DNA of 64,000 nucleotides from an uncultured Gammaproteobacteria bacterium (GCA_947259075.1 CAMYKQ010000029.1:1-64000), one strand, 5' to 3'; shown: positions 40,501 to 51,408, numbered from the stretch's first letter. Made by a program: numbers and translations. The notes: a model not told the origin generated them from the sequence alone.

Positions 40501-41118
40501 ATGAATTTTCAAACCGGCGAGGGCCGGAGTCTGTGGCTGTTTGCCGCATTGGCATGGCTGCTTGGCGGCTGCGCCAGCGTGCCGGCGCCACTCGGCGTCT
40601 CCGAAGAAACCCAGCTATGGCAGCAGCGCCAAGCGGACTTGGCCCGGCTGGACCACTGGCTGATTACCGGCCGCATCGGTATTCAGAGCGCCGAGACCGG
40701 CTGGCATGCCACGCTGCACTGGCGGCAGGCGGGGAGGGATTTCAATATCGTGCTCAACGCCCCCTTGGGCCAGGGTTCGGCGCAATTGCAGGGCAATTCC
40801 GCGGGTGTCGAGCTCAGTTTATCCGACGGCCAGCGTCTCCATGCCGCCGACCCCGACAGCCTGCTCGACCGCGCTTTAGGCACGCCCGTGCCGGTTTCGG
40901 CTTTGTACTATTGGGTGCGCGGCTTGCCGCTGCCGGCGCGGCCCGCCGGTTTTGAGCTTGATGGCCAGGGACGGCTGCTGTGGCTGGAGCAAGCCGGGTG
41001 GCGGGTGGATTTTCGCCGTTACGAGTCGGTGCAAGGCCGGGATTTGCCCACCAAGATATTTTTAGATAATGAAGAATATAAAGTGCGTTTAGTGCTCGAT
41101 AGCTGGACGCCCTCGTGA
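40501..41118 (+). CDS. lolB: Outer-membrane lipoprotein receptor LolB
   Basis: The 205-residue protein accepts lipoproteins from periplasmic LolA and inserts them into the outer membrane. The signal ends in LLGGC (Cys near residue 24), and the mature part has [27 protein letters not shown], typical of LolB's hydrophobic barrel. Position just before ispE matches the standard gammaproteobacterial order lolB-ispE-tRNA-prs. It is 24 bases after the TPR lipoprotein gene, which is likely co-transcribed. Confidence 0.9.
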   Translation: MNFQTGEGRSLWLFAALAWLLGGCASVPAPLGVSEETQLWQQRQADLARLDHWLITGRIGIQSAETGWHATLHWRQAGRDFNIVLNAPLGQGSAQLQGNSAGVELSLSDGQRLHAADPDSLLDRALGTPVPVSALYYWVRGLPLPARPAGFELDGQGRLLWLEQAGWRVDFRRYESVQGRDLPTKIFLDNEEYKVRLVLDSWTPS

Positions 41119-41122
41119 GCCA

Positions 41123-41989
41123 TTGACGATGACCGCCACCCGCTGGCCGGCCCCGGCCAAACTCAATTTATTTTTGCACATCGTCGGGCGCCGCGCCGAC
41201 GGTTATCACCTGTTGCAAACCGTGTTTCAGTTCCTCGACGTGGGCGATGTGATCAGTCTCACCGTGCGGGACGACGGCTTGATCCGCCGCGTCACGCCCA
41301 TCGCCGGCGTGGCGGAAGACCTGGATTTGACGGTGCGCGCCGCCCGTTGCCTGCAAGCCGCGGCGGGGATGTTCTTGGGCGCCGACATCGCCGTGGAAAA
41401 ACGTTTGCCCATGGGCGCGGGTTTGGGCGGCGGCAGTTCCGACGCGGCCACCGTGCTGGTTGTGCTCAATCAGTTATGGGGCGTGGGCTTCAGTGAAGAC
41501 CGGCTCGCCGAGCTAGGTTTGAGTCTGGGGGCCGATGTGCCGGTGTTCGTGCGTGGCCGGGCGGCCTGGGCCGAAGGCGTGGGTGAGCAGTTGACCCCCG
41601 TGAGTTTGCCCGAGCCATGGTATGTGGTGCTGGTGCCGCCCTGCCACGTTGCGACCGCGGAAATATTTGGGGCGCCCGAATTGACACGAAACGCCCCTCC
41701 CCTCACAATAGCCGCCTTTCTTTCCGGGGCTGGTTCCAATCTGTGCGAAGCGGCGGTGCGGCGCCGTTATTCGGCGGTCGGAGAGGCGCTGGACTGGCTG
41801 GGCGCGTACGCGCCGGCGAGGATGAGCGGGACGGGCGCGGCGGTATTCGCGCCCTGCGCGGATGAGGCGACGGCGCGGCGGATCGCCGCGTTGGCGCCCG
41901 CCGCGTGGCGGGCCTTCGCGGCGAAAGGCCGCAACCGGTCCCCGCTCCACGATGAATTGCGGCGCGAAGGGATGCGCGCGGAAGAATAA
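41123..41989 (+). CDS. ispE: 4-diphosphocytidyl-2-C-methyl-D-erythritol kinase
   Basis: The 288-residue GHMP kinase phosphorylates CDP-methylerythritol in the non-mevalonate isoprenoid pathway. The N-terminal [22 protein letters not shown] and the ATP-binding glycine-rich loop [15 protein letters not shown] are unmistakable. The C-terminal SGTGAAVFA motif is present. The start lies five bases after lolB. Confidence 0.95.
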   Translation: MTMTATRWPAPAKLNLFLHIVGRRADGYHLLQTVFQFLDVGDVISLTVRDDGLIRRVTPIAGVAEDLDLTVRAARCLQAAAGMFLGADIAVEKRLPMGAGLGGGSSDAATVLVVLNQLWGVGFSEDRLAELGLSLGADVPVFVRGRAAWAEGVGEQLTPVSLPEPWYVVLVPPCHVATAEIFGAPELTRNAPPLTIAAFLSGAGSNLCEAAVRRRYSAVGEALDWLGAYAPARMSGTGAAVFAPCADEATARRIAALAPAAWRAFAAKGRNRSPLHDELRREGMRAEE

Positions 41990-42041
41990 GAGTGGCCGTC
42001 ACGAGACGGCCGCGCGGCGCCTTGAGCGTCAATGTGTTTGT

Positions 42042-42116
42042 TGGGGTGTCGCCAAGCGGTAAGGCACTGGATTTTGATTCCAGCATTCCCAGGTTCGAAT
42101 CCTGGCACCCCAGCCA
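42042..42116 (+). tRNA. tRNA-Gln (anticodon TTG)
   Basis: The 75-base sequence folds as a cloverleaf: acceptor TGGGGTG with CACCCCA, anticodon stem CTGGA/TCCAG around TTTTGAT with anticodon TTG, and T-arm CCAGGTTCGAATCCTGG. The terminal CCA is encoded. A tRNA-Gln between ispE and prs is the usual arrangement in gammaproteobacteria. Confidence 0.97.
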
Positions 42117-42181
42117 TTTGCTGTTTTAACAGGTTCAATCGAGTCGGCGATTGCCGCGCGCGTAGCTAAAGAGGGGTCGAC

Positions 42182-43135
42182 GTGTCGTACAACTCGATGC
42201 TGGTCTTCAGTGGAAATGCCAACCGCCAGCTGGCCGAAGACATGGTCAATTATTTGAACCTGCCGCTGGGTAAGGCCATCGTCGGCCGTTTCAGCGATGG
42301 CGAGATCATGGTGGAGATCATGGAAAACGTCCGCGGCAAGGACGTCTTCATCGTGCAGCCCACCTGCCATCCCACCAACGATCATTTGATGGAATTGCTG
42401 GTGATGGTGGACGCGGTGCGCCGTTCCTCCGCCGCGCGGGTGACCGCCGTCATCCCTTATTTCGGCTATTCCCGCCAGGACCGGCGGCCGCGTTCGGCGC
42501 GGGTGGCCATCTCCGCCAAGGTGGTGGCCAATATGATCAGCAGCGTGGGTGCCGACCGGATGCTAACGGTGGACCTGCACTCGGATCAGATCCAAGGCTT
42601 TTTTGATATGCCGGTGGACAATGTTTACGCCTCGCCGATTTTGCTGGGCGATATCTGGCGGCAGAAATACCCGGATCAGATCGTGGTGTCGCCGGATGTG
42701 GGTGGTGTGGTGCGGGCCCGTGCCATGGCCAAACGCCTGGGTGACGCGGATTTAGCCATCATCGACAAGCGCCGCCCGCGGCCCAATGAGGCCAAAGTGA
42801 TGCACATCATCGGCGAGGTGGAAGACCGCACCTGCGTGCTGGTGGATGATTTGGTGGATACGGCGGGCACCTTGTGTGAAGCCGCCCGCGCCTTGAAAGA
42901 GCGCGGCGCCGCCAAGGTGGTGGCCTATTGCACGCACCCGGTATTATCGGGCGCGGCGGTGAAGAATATTGAAAGCTCGGTGCTGGATGAGCTGGTGGTG
43001 ACCGACACCATCCCCTTGCGCGCGGAGGCCAAGGCCTGTTCGCGCATCCGCCAGCTGGGCGTGGCGGGTATGCTGGCCGAGACCATGCGCCGCATCAGCA
43101 TGGAAGAGTCGGTGAGCACCTTGTTCATGGATTGA
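42182..43135 (+). CDS. prs: Ribose-phosphate pyrophosphokinase
   Basis: The 317-residue enzyme makes 5-phosphoribosyl-1-pyrophosphate from ribose 5-phosphate and ATP for nucleotide, histidine and NAD synthesis. The flexible loop [19 protein letters not shown], the metal-binding [11 protein letters not shown] and the PRPP loop [14 protein letters not shown] are all present. The start is GTG at 42182 with GAGGGG upstream. Length is normal. Confidence 0.97.
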   Translation: MSYNSMLVFSGNANRQLAEDMVNYLNLPLGKAIVGRFSDGEIMVEIMENVRGKDVFIVQPTCHPTNDHLMELLVMVDAVRRSSAARVTAVIPYFGYSRQDRRPRSARVAISAKVVANMISSVGADRMLTVDLHSDQIQGFFDMPVDNVYASPILLGDIWRQKYPDQIVVSPDVGGVVRARAMAKRLGDADLAIIDKRRPRPNEAKVMHIIGEVEDRTCVLVDDLVDTAGTLCEAARALKERGAAKVVAYCTHPVLSGAAVKNIESSVLDELVVTDTIPLRAEAKACSRIRQLGVAGMLAETMRRISMEESVSTLFMD

Positions 43136-43247
43136 TCGAATTCGGCGGGTGGCGAGGTCGCGCGCCGCCCCTGAAACCCGTTGCCGTGATTATGCGGCGG
43201 CGGTTTGCGCTGCCCCCGGGGCGGCTTTTATTTTTTGGAGAATCATC

Positions 43248-43910
43248 ATGAGTGACAATTTTGAATTAAGCGCGGAACTGCGCACGGATATGGGGAAAGG
43301 TGCGAGCCGCCGCCTACGCCGTGAGCAAAAAGTGCCGGGCATCATGTACGGCGGCGCCGCGGGCCCCACCTCGCTCACCTTTGTCCACAAAGACGTGGCG
43401 AAGAGCTTGGAGAATGAAGCCTTTTATTCCCACATTCTGACCGTCAATGTGAATGGCAAGCCCGAAAAGGCGGTGCTCAAAGATTTGCAGCGCCACCCCT
43501 ACAAGCCCTTCATCATGCACCTGGACCTGCAGCGGGTGAACGAGATCGACAAGATCCACATGCACGTGCCCTTGCACTTCAAGGGTGAGGACATCGCGCC
43601 GGGCGTCAAGCTGCGCGGCGGTATCGTCAATCACTTGATGAACAGCATCGACATTCATTGTTTGGCCAAGGACCTGCCCGAGTACATCGAGGTGGACGTG
43701 TCCGCTCTGAACGTGGGCGAGTCTTTGCATCTGTCCGACTTGGCGCTGCCTGCCGGCGTGGAAATCCCGGGCTTGGAAGCCGGTTCGGAGCACGACTTGC
43801 CGGTGGTGGCCGTCGCCCTGCCGCGTGCGGCGGTGGAGGCTGAAGAAACGGCGCCCGCGGCGGAAGCCGCAGCGGCGCCTGAATCTGGCGCGGGTAAGGC
43901 CGGCGAATAA
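43248..43910 (+). CDS. rplY: 50S ribosomal protein L25/general stress protein Ctc
   Basis: The 220-residue protein is the long (TL5/Ctc) form of L25, which binds 5S rRNA through its N-terminal domain (about 1-95, with KGASRRLRREQKVPGIMYG). A C-terminal beta domain follows, and the acidic Ala/Glu tail is low-complexity. I chose the ATG at 43248 because TTGGAG lies ten bases upstream; the frame extends back to 43149 without support. The position between prs and pth is standard. Confidence 0.95.
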   Translation: MSDNFELSAELRTDMGKGASRRLRREQKVPGIMYGGAAGPTSLTFVHKDVAKSLENEAFYSHILTVNVNGKPEKAVLKDLQRHPYKPFIMHLDLQRVNEIDKIHMHVPLHFKGEDIAPGVKLRGGIVNHLMNSIDIHCLAKDLPEYIEVDVSALNVGESLHLSDLALPAGVEIPGLEAGSEHDLPVVAVALPRAAVEAEETAPAAEAAAAPESGAGKAGE

Positions 43911-43952
43911 GCCGGTCACCCGTTCAGCTGACGCGAACAAGGAGCCCCGGTT

Positions 43953-44522
43953 GTGGCGGAGGGTGTGTTGCTGATAGCGGGTCTGGGTAATCCCGGCGCC
44001 CGCTATCAAGCCACCCGCCACAACGCGGGGTTCTGGTTCGTGGAGGCGCTGGCGGCGCGGCGCGGCGCGGTGTTCAAGGCCGCGTCCCGTTATCACGGCG
44101 AGGTGGCGGAGCTGGATGGCGGCTGGTTGATTAAGCCCGGCACCTTCATGAATCGCAGTGGCCAGTCGGTGGCGGCGCTGGCGGGTTTCTACAAAATTCC
44201 CCTGGCGCGGATTTTAGTGGTTCACGATGAATTGGATCTGCCCCCCGGCACCGCGCGCCTCAAACAGGGCGGCGGTCACGGCGGGCACAATGGTCTACGC
44301 AGCCTGATGGCCGATTTGGGTAGTGGTGATTTTTGGCGTTTGCGTCTCGGTATCGGCCATCCCGGGCACAAGGACATGGTGAGCGATTACGTGTTGAGTA
44401 AACCCTCGCAGGAAGATCGCGAGTTGATCGAGGCCGCGATCGCGCGGGCCTTGGGGGTGATGCCGGAGTTGGCGGCGGGAGAGCCGCAAGCGGCCATGCA
44501 TAAACTTCACAGCGACAAGTAG
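43953..44522 (+). CDS. pth: Peptidyl-tRNA hydrolase
   Basis: The 189-residue enzyme releases tRNA from peptidyl-tRNAs that drop off the ribosome. GLGNPGARYQATRHNAGFW contains the catalytic His, and KPGTFMNRSGQSV and HDELDLPPGTARLKQGGGHGGHNGL complete the active-site cleft. The start is GTG at 43953 with AAGGAG upstream. It follows rplY by 42 bases. Confidence 0.96.
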   Translation: MAEGVLLIAGLGNPGARYQATRHNAGFWFVEALAARRGAVFKAASRYHGEVAELDGGWLIKPGTFMNRSGQSVAALAGFYKIPLARILVVHDELDLPPGTARLKQGGGHGGHNGLRSLMADLGSGDFWRLRLGIGHPGHKDMVSDYVLSKPSQEDRELIEAAIARALGVMPELAAGEPQAAMHKLHSDK

Positions 44523-44611
44523 GGGCTTAGAGTGGCGGGCGTGACCTAATTTTGCTCACTGCTTGCCGCTCAATACTCGTCACATTTTCCCGATAAAGTG
44601 GAACTGAATAT

Positions 44612-45703
<1,092 letters not shown>

Positions 45704-45705
45704 AA

Positions 45706-45742
45706 GTAATTCGGCGGCCAGTTGCGATAACCGCCGAATTAC
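45706..45742. terminator. Terminator-like hairpin after ychF
   Basis: GTAATTCGGCGG at 45706-45717 and CCGCCGAATTAC at 45731-45742 are a perfect 12-base inverted repeat directly behind the ychF stop. A weak T-rich tail (ATTTTGAC) follows. It probably separates ychF from the downstream tRNA-Met. Confidence 0.65.
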
Positions 45743-45795
45743 CTGGATTTTGACTTGTAACTTGCCCTCTGTATCTTGTATCTTTATGCGCCTTC

Positions 45796-45872
45796 GGCTA
45801 CGTAGCTCAGCTGGTTAGAGCGCGGCACTCATAATGCTGAGGTCGGTGGTTCGAGTCCACCCGTAGCCACCA
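45796..45872 (+). tRNA. tRNA-Met (anticodon CAT)
   Basis: The 77-base cloverleaf has acceptor GGCTACG with CGTAGCC, D-arm GCTCAGCTGGTTAGAGC, anticodon loop CTCATAA with CAT, T-arm GGTGGTTCGAGTCCACC and an encoded CCA end. The paired first base of the acceptor stem and the sequence indicate an elongator tRNA-Met rather than an initiator, though a lysidine-type Ile tRNA is not excluded. Confidence 0.93.
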
Positions 45873-45928
45873 TCTCTATTTTTCCATTTCACATTTTGGC
45901 CGGGCCGCCCTCTGGGCTGGTTTGCCCG

Positions 45929-46270
45929 TTACCCGGCGCAGACCTTGTAAAATTCCTCTTCATCCATGGCGCTGGGTGCTTGTTGGCCGGCCTCCACCGC
46001 CTCGATTTCGTTGCCGAACATCAAGCCGATGCCATTGCGGCCGACGCGGACCACCATGGCTTTCGTACGTAGAGGTTGTTTGCGCACGCCCTTCACCAGC
46101 GGAAAAGCGACTTCAATCAAGGCATGCAGTGGCAGACTGAGCCGCCCGGTGTTGACGAGCATGCCATGGCGGCTGAGATTGATGGCCTTTGCTTGGAGCA
46201 GGCCCAGGCTGTTGTAGTAAATGGCGACGTGGGTATCGAGCACGGTGCGCTCGCTCAAACGGTGTTCCAT
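45929..46270 (-). CDS. PilZ-domain protein, third copy
   Basis: The 113-residue protein has an N-terminal EHRLSER (a RxxxR-like element, HRLSER) and NLSRHGMLV in place of D/N-x-S-x-x-G, with His for one position. The beta-barrel pattern and length fit a stand-alone PilZ receptor. The ATG at 46270 has GGAGG five bases upstream, whereas the longer frame to 46300 lacks such a site. It is not closely similar to the two PilZ proteins at 6076-6908, so it is not a recent duplicate. Confidence 0.75.
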   Translation of the reverse strand: MEHRLSERTVLDTHVAIYYNSLGLLQAKAINLSRHGMLVNTGRLSLPLHALIEVAFPLVKGVRKQPLRTKAMVVRVGRNGIGLMFGNEIEAVEAGQQAPSAMDEEEFYKVCAG

Positions 46271-46548
46271 AATGACCTCCATTTCCCATCTGGCCAGCAT
46301 TCGCTTGTTGGAGTTCTGTTATGGCTGGAATTAAAGGCTAAAAGTTCAGCGTGGGTGTCGTATAAATTGGAAGCAAACATCCCCCGCACGGTGGTGACTT
46401 GATTGCATATCCAGCACCACGGCCCGGACAACACGCCCTCTTCCTGCACTATCACTCTCAAGGTTAAATGGAGTGACAATTTTTATAATAGAAGCTCAAT
46501 CTAACGCGAAGATAAAGGAGGGGCATGCCCTGGTTGCGTTAGGTGATT

Positions 46549-47169
46549 TTACCTAGTTTCTCCACAAGCTACTGTGACACGGACCAATTCCGCTACGGAT
46601 TTTACGTGGAGTTTTTGCATGATTTTGGCGCGGTGGGCCTCAACGGTTTTTGTGCTGAGGCCCAGTGCCGCGGCGATGCGTTTGCTGGATTCGCCGGCGA
46701 TGACCCGCTCCAAGACTTCATGTTCGCGTTTGGTGAGATGCCCCAGTCCTGCCATGGCTTCGCCGAGAGCGGCCTGCTTATTCCGGGTTTCCGCGTCTTG
46801 TTGCAGCGCGTGTTGGATGCGGTCCAGCAGGGTTTGATCGTTGAAGGGTTTTTCAATGAAATCCACCGCGCCGTTTTTCAAGGCGCGCACCGCCATGGGG
46901 ACGTCGCCGTGGCCGGTGATGATGATGATGGGGGTTTGAATTTGATGCGTTATCAAATATTCCTGCAACTCCAAGCCGCTGATTTCCGGCATGCGGACAT
47001 CGAGCACGATGCAGCCGGGCTGCTTACTATCGAACTTGCTGAGAAATTCGCGTGCGGAGCTGAAGGTTTCCACGCGCAGGCCCACTGATTCAATGAGCCA
47101 GCGCAAGGATTCGCGCACCGCGTTGTCGTCATCAATGACGTAAGTAATTGCTTGGGGTAGCTCGGTCAT
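46549..47169 (-). CDS. FixJ/TtrR-type response regulator
   Basis: The 206-residue protein has a receiver domain with the acidic cluster VIDDDNAV and phospho-acceptor Asp57 in CIVLDVRMPEISG, the signalling Thr in IIITGHGDVPMAV and Lys in FIEKPF. A LuxR/FixJ helix-turn-helix follows at about 140-200 (LTKREHEVLERVIAGESSKRIAAAL). It binds DNA when phosphorylated. The start overlaps the stop of the sensor kinase gene by four bases, so the two form a two-component pair. No target genes such as a reductase lie nearby. Confidence 0.92.
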   Translation of the reverse strand: MTELPQAITYVIDDDNAVRESLRWLIESVGLRVETFSSAREFLSKFDSKQPGCIVLDVRMPEISGLELQEYLITHQIQTPIIIITGHGDVPMAVRALKNGAVDFIEKPFNDQTLLDRIQHALQQDAETRNKQAALGEAMAGLGHLTKREHEVLERVIAGESSKRIAAALGLSTKTVEAHRAKIMQKLHVKSVAELVRVTVACGETR

Positions 47170-49433
47170 GAATTTTCCCTCGCCAAAGGCAAAGTGAAGG
47201 TGAGCACCAGGCCGCGGGGCTCACCCGGTTCCGCCCACAGGCGGCCTTCGTGACTTTCTATTATTGTACGACTAATTGAGAGGCCCATGCCCATGCCGCT
47301 GCTTTTGGTGGTGTAGAAGGCATCGAAAATACTGTCAAGCAGCTCAGGGGGCGTGCCGGGGCCGGTATCGCGTATAGCAATGCGTGCCATGTTATCGTCC
47401 AGTGATGTTTCGATGAATAACACGCGGTTACCCCGCTCCATGGCGGCCATGGCTTCCAGCGCGTTACGGGCGAGGTTGATGATGACCTGTTGTATCTGGG
47501 TGGGATTGAGTTCTACCGGTAAGGGGTGTTCATAAAGGTGCAGCCGGATCGGGATGTCGGCGCCGCGCGCCTCCGGCATCACCAGCTGCACTGCGTCGCG
47601 GATCAGTTCGTTGATATCACGAACGGCGCGCAAAGGTGTTTCCTTGCTGACGAAGGCCCGGACATGACGGATTACCGCGGCCGCCCGCTCGGTTTGGCCT
47701 ATCACCTCTTCGAGTGTGTGCAGCAATTGCTGTGAATCGAGCTGGCCCGCGCGCAGACGCAACACGCAACCTTGCGCGTAATTATGCACGGCGGAGAGGG
47801 GTTGATTGATGTCGTGGGCCAGGGCCGTGGCCATTTCGCCCATGGTGGTCAGGCGCAGGCAGTGGGCGAGTTCATTTTCATGACTGCGGACCAATTCTTG
47901 TGCGGTAATTTTATCAGTTATATCCACCCAGTAGCCGACGACCTCCACCGGTGTTTTGTGCTCATCGAACACCACGCGCACATCGTCGTGCAGCCAGCGG
48001 TAATCTCCCGCTTTGTTTCGAAAACGGTACTCGCGCTGATGCTCGCCCGTGCGCAGCAGCGTATCCATGCTTTTTTGCACCTGTAGTTTGTCGTCGGGGT
48101 GGATGTGATCGAACCAGAATTGCCGGTCGTTCAAAAAGTCGTGGGGTTCGTAGCCGAGTTGGGCGCGGACGTTATCGCTGATGAAGGTGGTGGGGCAGGT
48201 CCGTTCGGGCGTGCAGCTGTAGATCATGGCCGGAGTGGCGGTAAGTAAATGCTGGAGACGGGTGTTGAGGCTGAGCAGGCGTTGTTTGATAAGTTTATGT
48301 TCTTGTATTTCTTCTTCGAGGCAACGCGATGCTTGTTGCAGCCGCCTATTCAAATGATGGGCGTAGAGCAGTAAGAGATTGCCAATGATAAAGCCGATGC
48401 CGATGGTCAGCAGCCATGGCCAATATTGTTTAATCAACTCGGGCAAGGTAATTTGGCCAAAGTTTTCGTAAGGCGCGGCGCGCACCTCACGCAGCAAGGC
48501 ATGCACCGGCGTGTAATCGAGGGGGATGGTCCAGCCGGGGTAGTGTCCTGATTTCGCCGCCTCGTCGCTGGGTTTCATGGATAACAGGGTGATGGCGACG
48601 CGTTCCGCGAGTTCTCCCGGGGTGTTGGCCAGTTTGACGAAGGGCCATTCCGGGTAGAGTTGTGTGCTGAGCAGAAAGGGGTAGTCGCCGGGCATGGGGT
48701 TGAGCACTTTAATGTCTTGGATATTAATTTGTTCCCACGTCGCCATCGATTCCAATACGCCGGTGCGCACGGTGCCGGCATCAGCGCTATTGTTCAGGAC
48801 GGCGCGCACCACGTTATCTTGCGGAAAGCCCATGGGAATAAGGTGGACATCGCTCAAGGCGGTGAGGCCATGGCGGCTGATTTCCCGCCACGCCATTTGG
48901 AATCCGCCAAAGGCGTTGAGCCCGACGGCGGCGATGCGCCGGCCGCGTAAATCTTTCAGGGTTTGGATATCGTCACGTCCGGCGCGGGTGAAAATGACCG
49001 CGCCATATTGGCTGAGCGGCACTCCGCTTTGAAAATTTTTAAGCGTCGCGATGCGGGTGGCGCCGTAGCGGGATTCAAGCTCGACATAATGGCCGGGGTT
49101 GGTCAAGACAAAGTGCACGCTGTTGGCGGCGACGGCTTGATTCATTCTGGCTAGATCAAAGGTTTGTAAATCAAAGTGGTATGATCGCAGAGTACGGTTA
49201 AGCTCATCCACGGTCGCGGACCAGCGTTGTAATGCGTATTCATCACCACGATAGGCAAGTACCCCAATATGGATAGGGGTGCGCGCCTCTTGTGCCATGG
49301 CGTATTGTGGCGCGTCGCTTAAGAAAACGAAGGCGGCGGTTATCCCCGCGCATATTAGATAGCTTCCCCTATTTCGAGGTAATAAGGCGAAGTTTAGCCG
49401 GTGACGGCGGTGTCCGGAGAATGGATGGGGCAT
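47166..49433 (-). CDS. PhnD-type periplasmic-domain sensor histidine kinase (TtrS-like)
   Basis: The 755-residue kinase has an N-terminal signal/anchor helix (about 25-45), a periplasmic phosphonate-binding-protein-like domain (about 52-310), a membrane helix (about 338-360), a short coiled coil, a PAS domain (about 395-505) and a kinase core. The core has the phosphorylated His540 in LAHDINQPLSAVHNY and ATP-lid motifs RDTGPGTPPELL and GMGMGLSISRTII. TtrS and related kinases with PhnD-like sensors respond to tetrathionate or other oxyanions. The ligand here cannot be read, and no tetrathionate reductase gene is in the window. It is translationally coupled to the FixJ-type regulator. Confidence 0.88.
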   Translation of the reverse strand: MPHPFSGHRRHRLNFALLPRNRGSYLICAGITAAFVFLSDAPQYAMAQEARTPIHIGVLAYRGDEYALQRWSATVDELNRTLRSYHFDLQTFDLARMNQAVAANSVHFVLTNPGHYVELESRYGATRIATLKNFQSGVPLSQYGAVIFTRAGRDDIQTLKDLRGRRIAAVGLNAFGGFQMAWREISRHGLTALSDVHLIPMGFPQDNVVRAVLNNSADAGTVRTGVLESMATWEQINIQDIKVLNPMPGDYPFLLSTQLYPEWPFVKLANTPGELAERVAITLLSMKPSDEAAKSGHYPGWTIPLDYTPVHALLREVRAAPYENFGQITLPELIKQYWPWLLTIGIGFIIGNLLLLYAHHLNRRLQQASRCLEEEIQEHKLIKQRLLSLNTRLQHLLTATPAMIYSCTPERTCPTTFISDNVRAQLGYEPHDFLNDRQFWFDHIHPDDKLQVQKSMDTLLRTGEHQREYRFRNKAGDYRWLHDDVRVVFDEHKTPVEVVGYWVDITDKITAQELVRSHENELAHCLRLTTMGEMATALAHDINQPLSAVHNYAQGCVLRLRAGQLDSQQLLHTLEEVIGQTERAAAVIRHVRAFVSKETPLRAVRDINELIRDAVQLVMPEARGADIPIRLHLYEHPLPVELNPTQIQQVIINLARNALEAMAAMERGNRVLFIETSLDDNMARIAIRDTGPGTPPELLDSIFDAFYTTKSSGMGMGLSISRTIIESHEGRLWAEPGEPRGLVLTFTLPLARENS

Positions 49434-49593
49434 CCGTATATTTATACTGCCTGATTTCCGGGCGTGTTAAGAGAATTTCCTTATTATTGGGGCCGATTGT
49501 GGGTGAGTCGGCAGGCCGAAGCAACCCGGGTTTCTCCGAATAGGTATTTATTTTTCGGCCGCGATCGTTGGGCCGTGGCCATGGCTGGCGGGA

Positions 49594-51408
49594 TTAAGGT
49601 GCTGGGCGTTCACCCGGATCTGGTTTCAATACCGGAGGCGTGGGGGGTTCCGCCGGTGCGATGGCGGGAGCCAGGGTCTGCATTTGCTTAATTCCCGGCA
49701 GCTTTTCCATGGTATCAATCAGCCGGTTGAGTTTGGCGTCCATGTCGCGTTGTTGTTTGATCCACTCTGGCGCATCGTTCACGGCGGCGCGCACGTCTTC
49801 GTTGTTCAAATAGGCGGCTATTAAACCCGTGGTCAGCAATAACAAGGCAAGGGCGAACAGGCCGCCGCGTTTAAGGGGGGGCCGTGGCTGGACTTGCGAA
49901 TGATGCACGCTAGCGGCTGCGGCTGCCGCGGTCTTGCGGGCGGACGAGGAAAAAGTGAAATCGGAATTTCCCGAATTGGCCGGTTCCGCCGCTTTGTCTC
50001 CCGTGCCGAAGGCAATGGGTTCGGGAGCCTGGTTATCGTCGTTGCTGGCTAGGCTCAGCTTGGCGCCTTTGAGATTGTTCACCGTGGTGAACAGGCGCAC
50101 CTCTTCGAAACCTTGGATGGAATTATCCTGCGCTTGGTTTTTATACATATCACTGGGCGCGAATAGCGCGTCGATTTTGTCATCGTCGCGCAGACCAATG
50201 GTGTTGCGCCACATGGCGTCGTCGGACAGCCAATCGAAACTGACGGACTGGTTTTCTTCATTTTTCTCAGGTTTGCGTGAGCCTGGCTTGAGTTGCTCCG
50301 TCTCGGGAAAGGAGACCACGGCGTGTTCCCTTTTGTTTGCGCGGTCGCCGTCGCGGTTCGGCGCATGTTTCATGCGATGGCGCGGCACGCCGCTGAGGCC
50401 GCCTTTAAGCACGTAGGCGTCCAAGCCTTGTTGTAATAGCAGGAAGGCCGCGGCGGTGCTGAGGTGACCGGTATTGGAGTAGACGACATAGGATTGGCGG
50501 GCATCGAAACGATTGGCTTTGAGGCGCAGCACCGGCATGGGCATATTGAGGCTGCCCATCAGGCCGTCGGTTTCAAACTCCTCCGGCGAACGCACATCCA
50601 CCAGCACGGTATCGGGACGGGCCATGGCCTCTTCAAATGGGAGGTGGCGCAATAATGGATTGGCCAAGAGTTCTATGAAGTCTTCTTTGGACAGGCGCAG
50701 CAGGATGCCATCTTCGATCATGGTGATGGAGGCATTGCGCGTGGCATCGGTGATGAGCGCTTCTTCACCGAAACCTTGGCCTACATTCAGTTCGGCGAGT
50801 TTGACATCGCGCGCCCGCGGCGCGGGACGGCGGGAGACGGTACACCGGCCTTGTTTGATGACGTAGTAGCAATCGGCGGTTTCATCTTGATGAATGATGA
50901 CCTGTCCGGCCCGCGTGTCGATCTCTTCCATGCGGCGCAGCAGCATTTCGATGGTGGCGCGCGGCATATGGCGGAACAACGGTGATTGCAGCCATTTGGT
51001 TTTCCACAGGCCGTCATCTTCATCGGGATTGATCCGCGTTTCATCGTTTGATTTCGTCTGTTGCAAGATCTCGGTGATGTCGGCGTTGATGATTAGCAAA
51101 CGGACGGTGTTCAGGGCGCGGGCGCTCGCGTGGCGCGGCAGGTGATGCGCCACGGGATAACACGCCGCCTCGGAGCCAGCGCGGATCCGTTCTTCCGCCG
51201 CGAGGGGTGATTTCAGTGTGATTTCGCCTTCCAGTAAATAAATCGTGGTGCGCGCCGTGTCACCGCGCTCAAACACGCGGTGCCCGGCGGGGAGCGTGAT
51301 CTCTTCGGCGTCGTGCAGCAACCGGCTCAGCCGGCCTAAGCTGAGATTATTGAGTGGAACCAATTTTTGCAGCGTGGCGTGATCGATTTGTTTGAGTAGG
51401 GAGCTCAT
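49594..51408 (-). CDS. Double cNMP-binding / inactive rhodanese / single-pass membrane protein
   Basis: This 604-residue protein has no name I recognise. Its N-terminal half holds two Crp-type cyclic-nucleotide-binding-like domains (about 20-115 and 140-250, the second with VGQGFGEEALITDATRNAS). A rhodanese-like domain follows (about 262-340, LVDVRSPEEFETDG), but its active-site Cys is replaced by Ser311 in VVYSNTGHLS, so sulfur transfer is unlikely. A low-complexity linker, one membrane helix (about 525-545, LFALALLLLTTGLIAAYL) and a Pro-rich C-terminus complete it. The C-terminus probably lies in the periplasm. I chose the ATG at 51408, with AAGGTGG upstream. A membrane-tethered sensor without an evident output enzyme is a cautious description. 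Confidence 0.7.
   Translation of the reverse strand: MSSLLKQIDHATLQKLVPLNNLSLGRLSRLLHDAEEITLPAGHRVFERGDTARTTIYLLEGEITLKSPLAAEERIRAGSEAACYPVAHHLPRHASARALNTVRLLIINADITEILQQTKSNDETRINPDEDDGLWKTKWLQSPLFRHMPRATIEMLLRRMEEIDTRAGQVIIHQDETADCYYVIKQGRCTVSRRPAPRARDVKLAELNVGQGFGEEALITDATRNASITMIEDGILLRLSKEDFIELLANPLLRHLPFEEAMARPDTVLVDVRSPEEFETDGLMGSLNMPMPVLRLKANRFDARQSYVVYSNTGHLSTAAAFLLLQQGLDAYVLKGGLSGVPRHRMKHAPNRDGDRANKREHAVVSFPETEQLKPGSRKPEKNEENQSVSFDWLSDDAMWRNTIGLRDDDKIDALFAPSDMYKNQAQDNSIQGFEEVRLFTTVNNLKGAKLSLASNDDNQAPEPIAFGTGDKAAEPANSGNSDFTFSSSARKTAAAAAASVHHSQVQPRPPLKRGGLFALALLLLTTGLIAAYLNNEDVRAAVNDAPEWIKQQRDMDAKLNRLIDTMEKLPGIKQMQTLAPAIAPAEPPTPPVLKPDPGERPAP

Noticed and set aside
47166-49433. Naming the sensor kinase TtrS outright
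   Set aside because: The domain order fits, but there is no tetrathionate reductase in the window and other PhnD-type kinases share the same layout.
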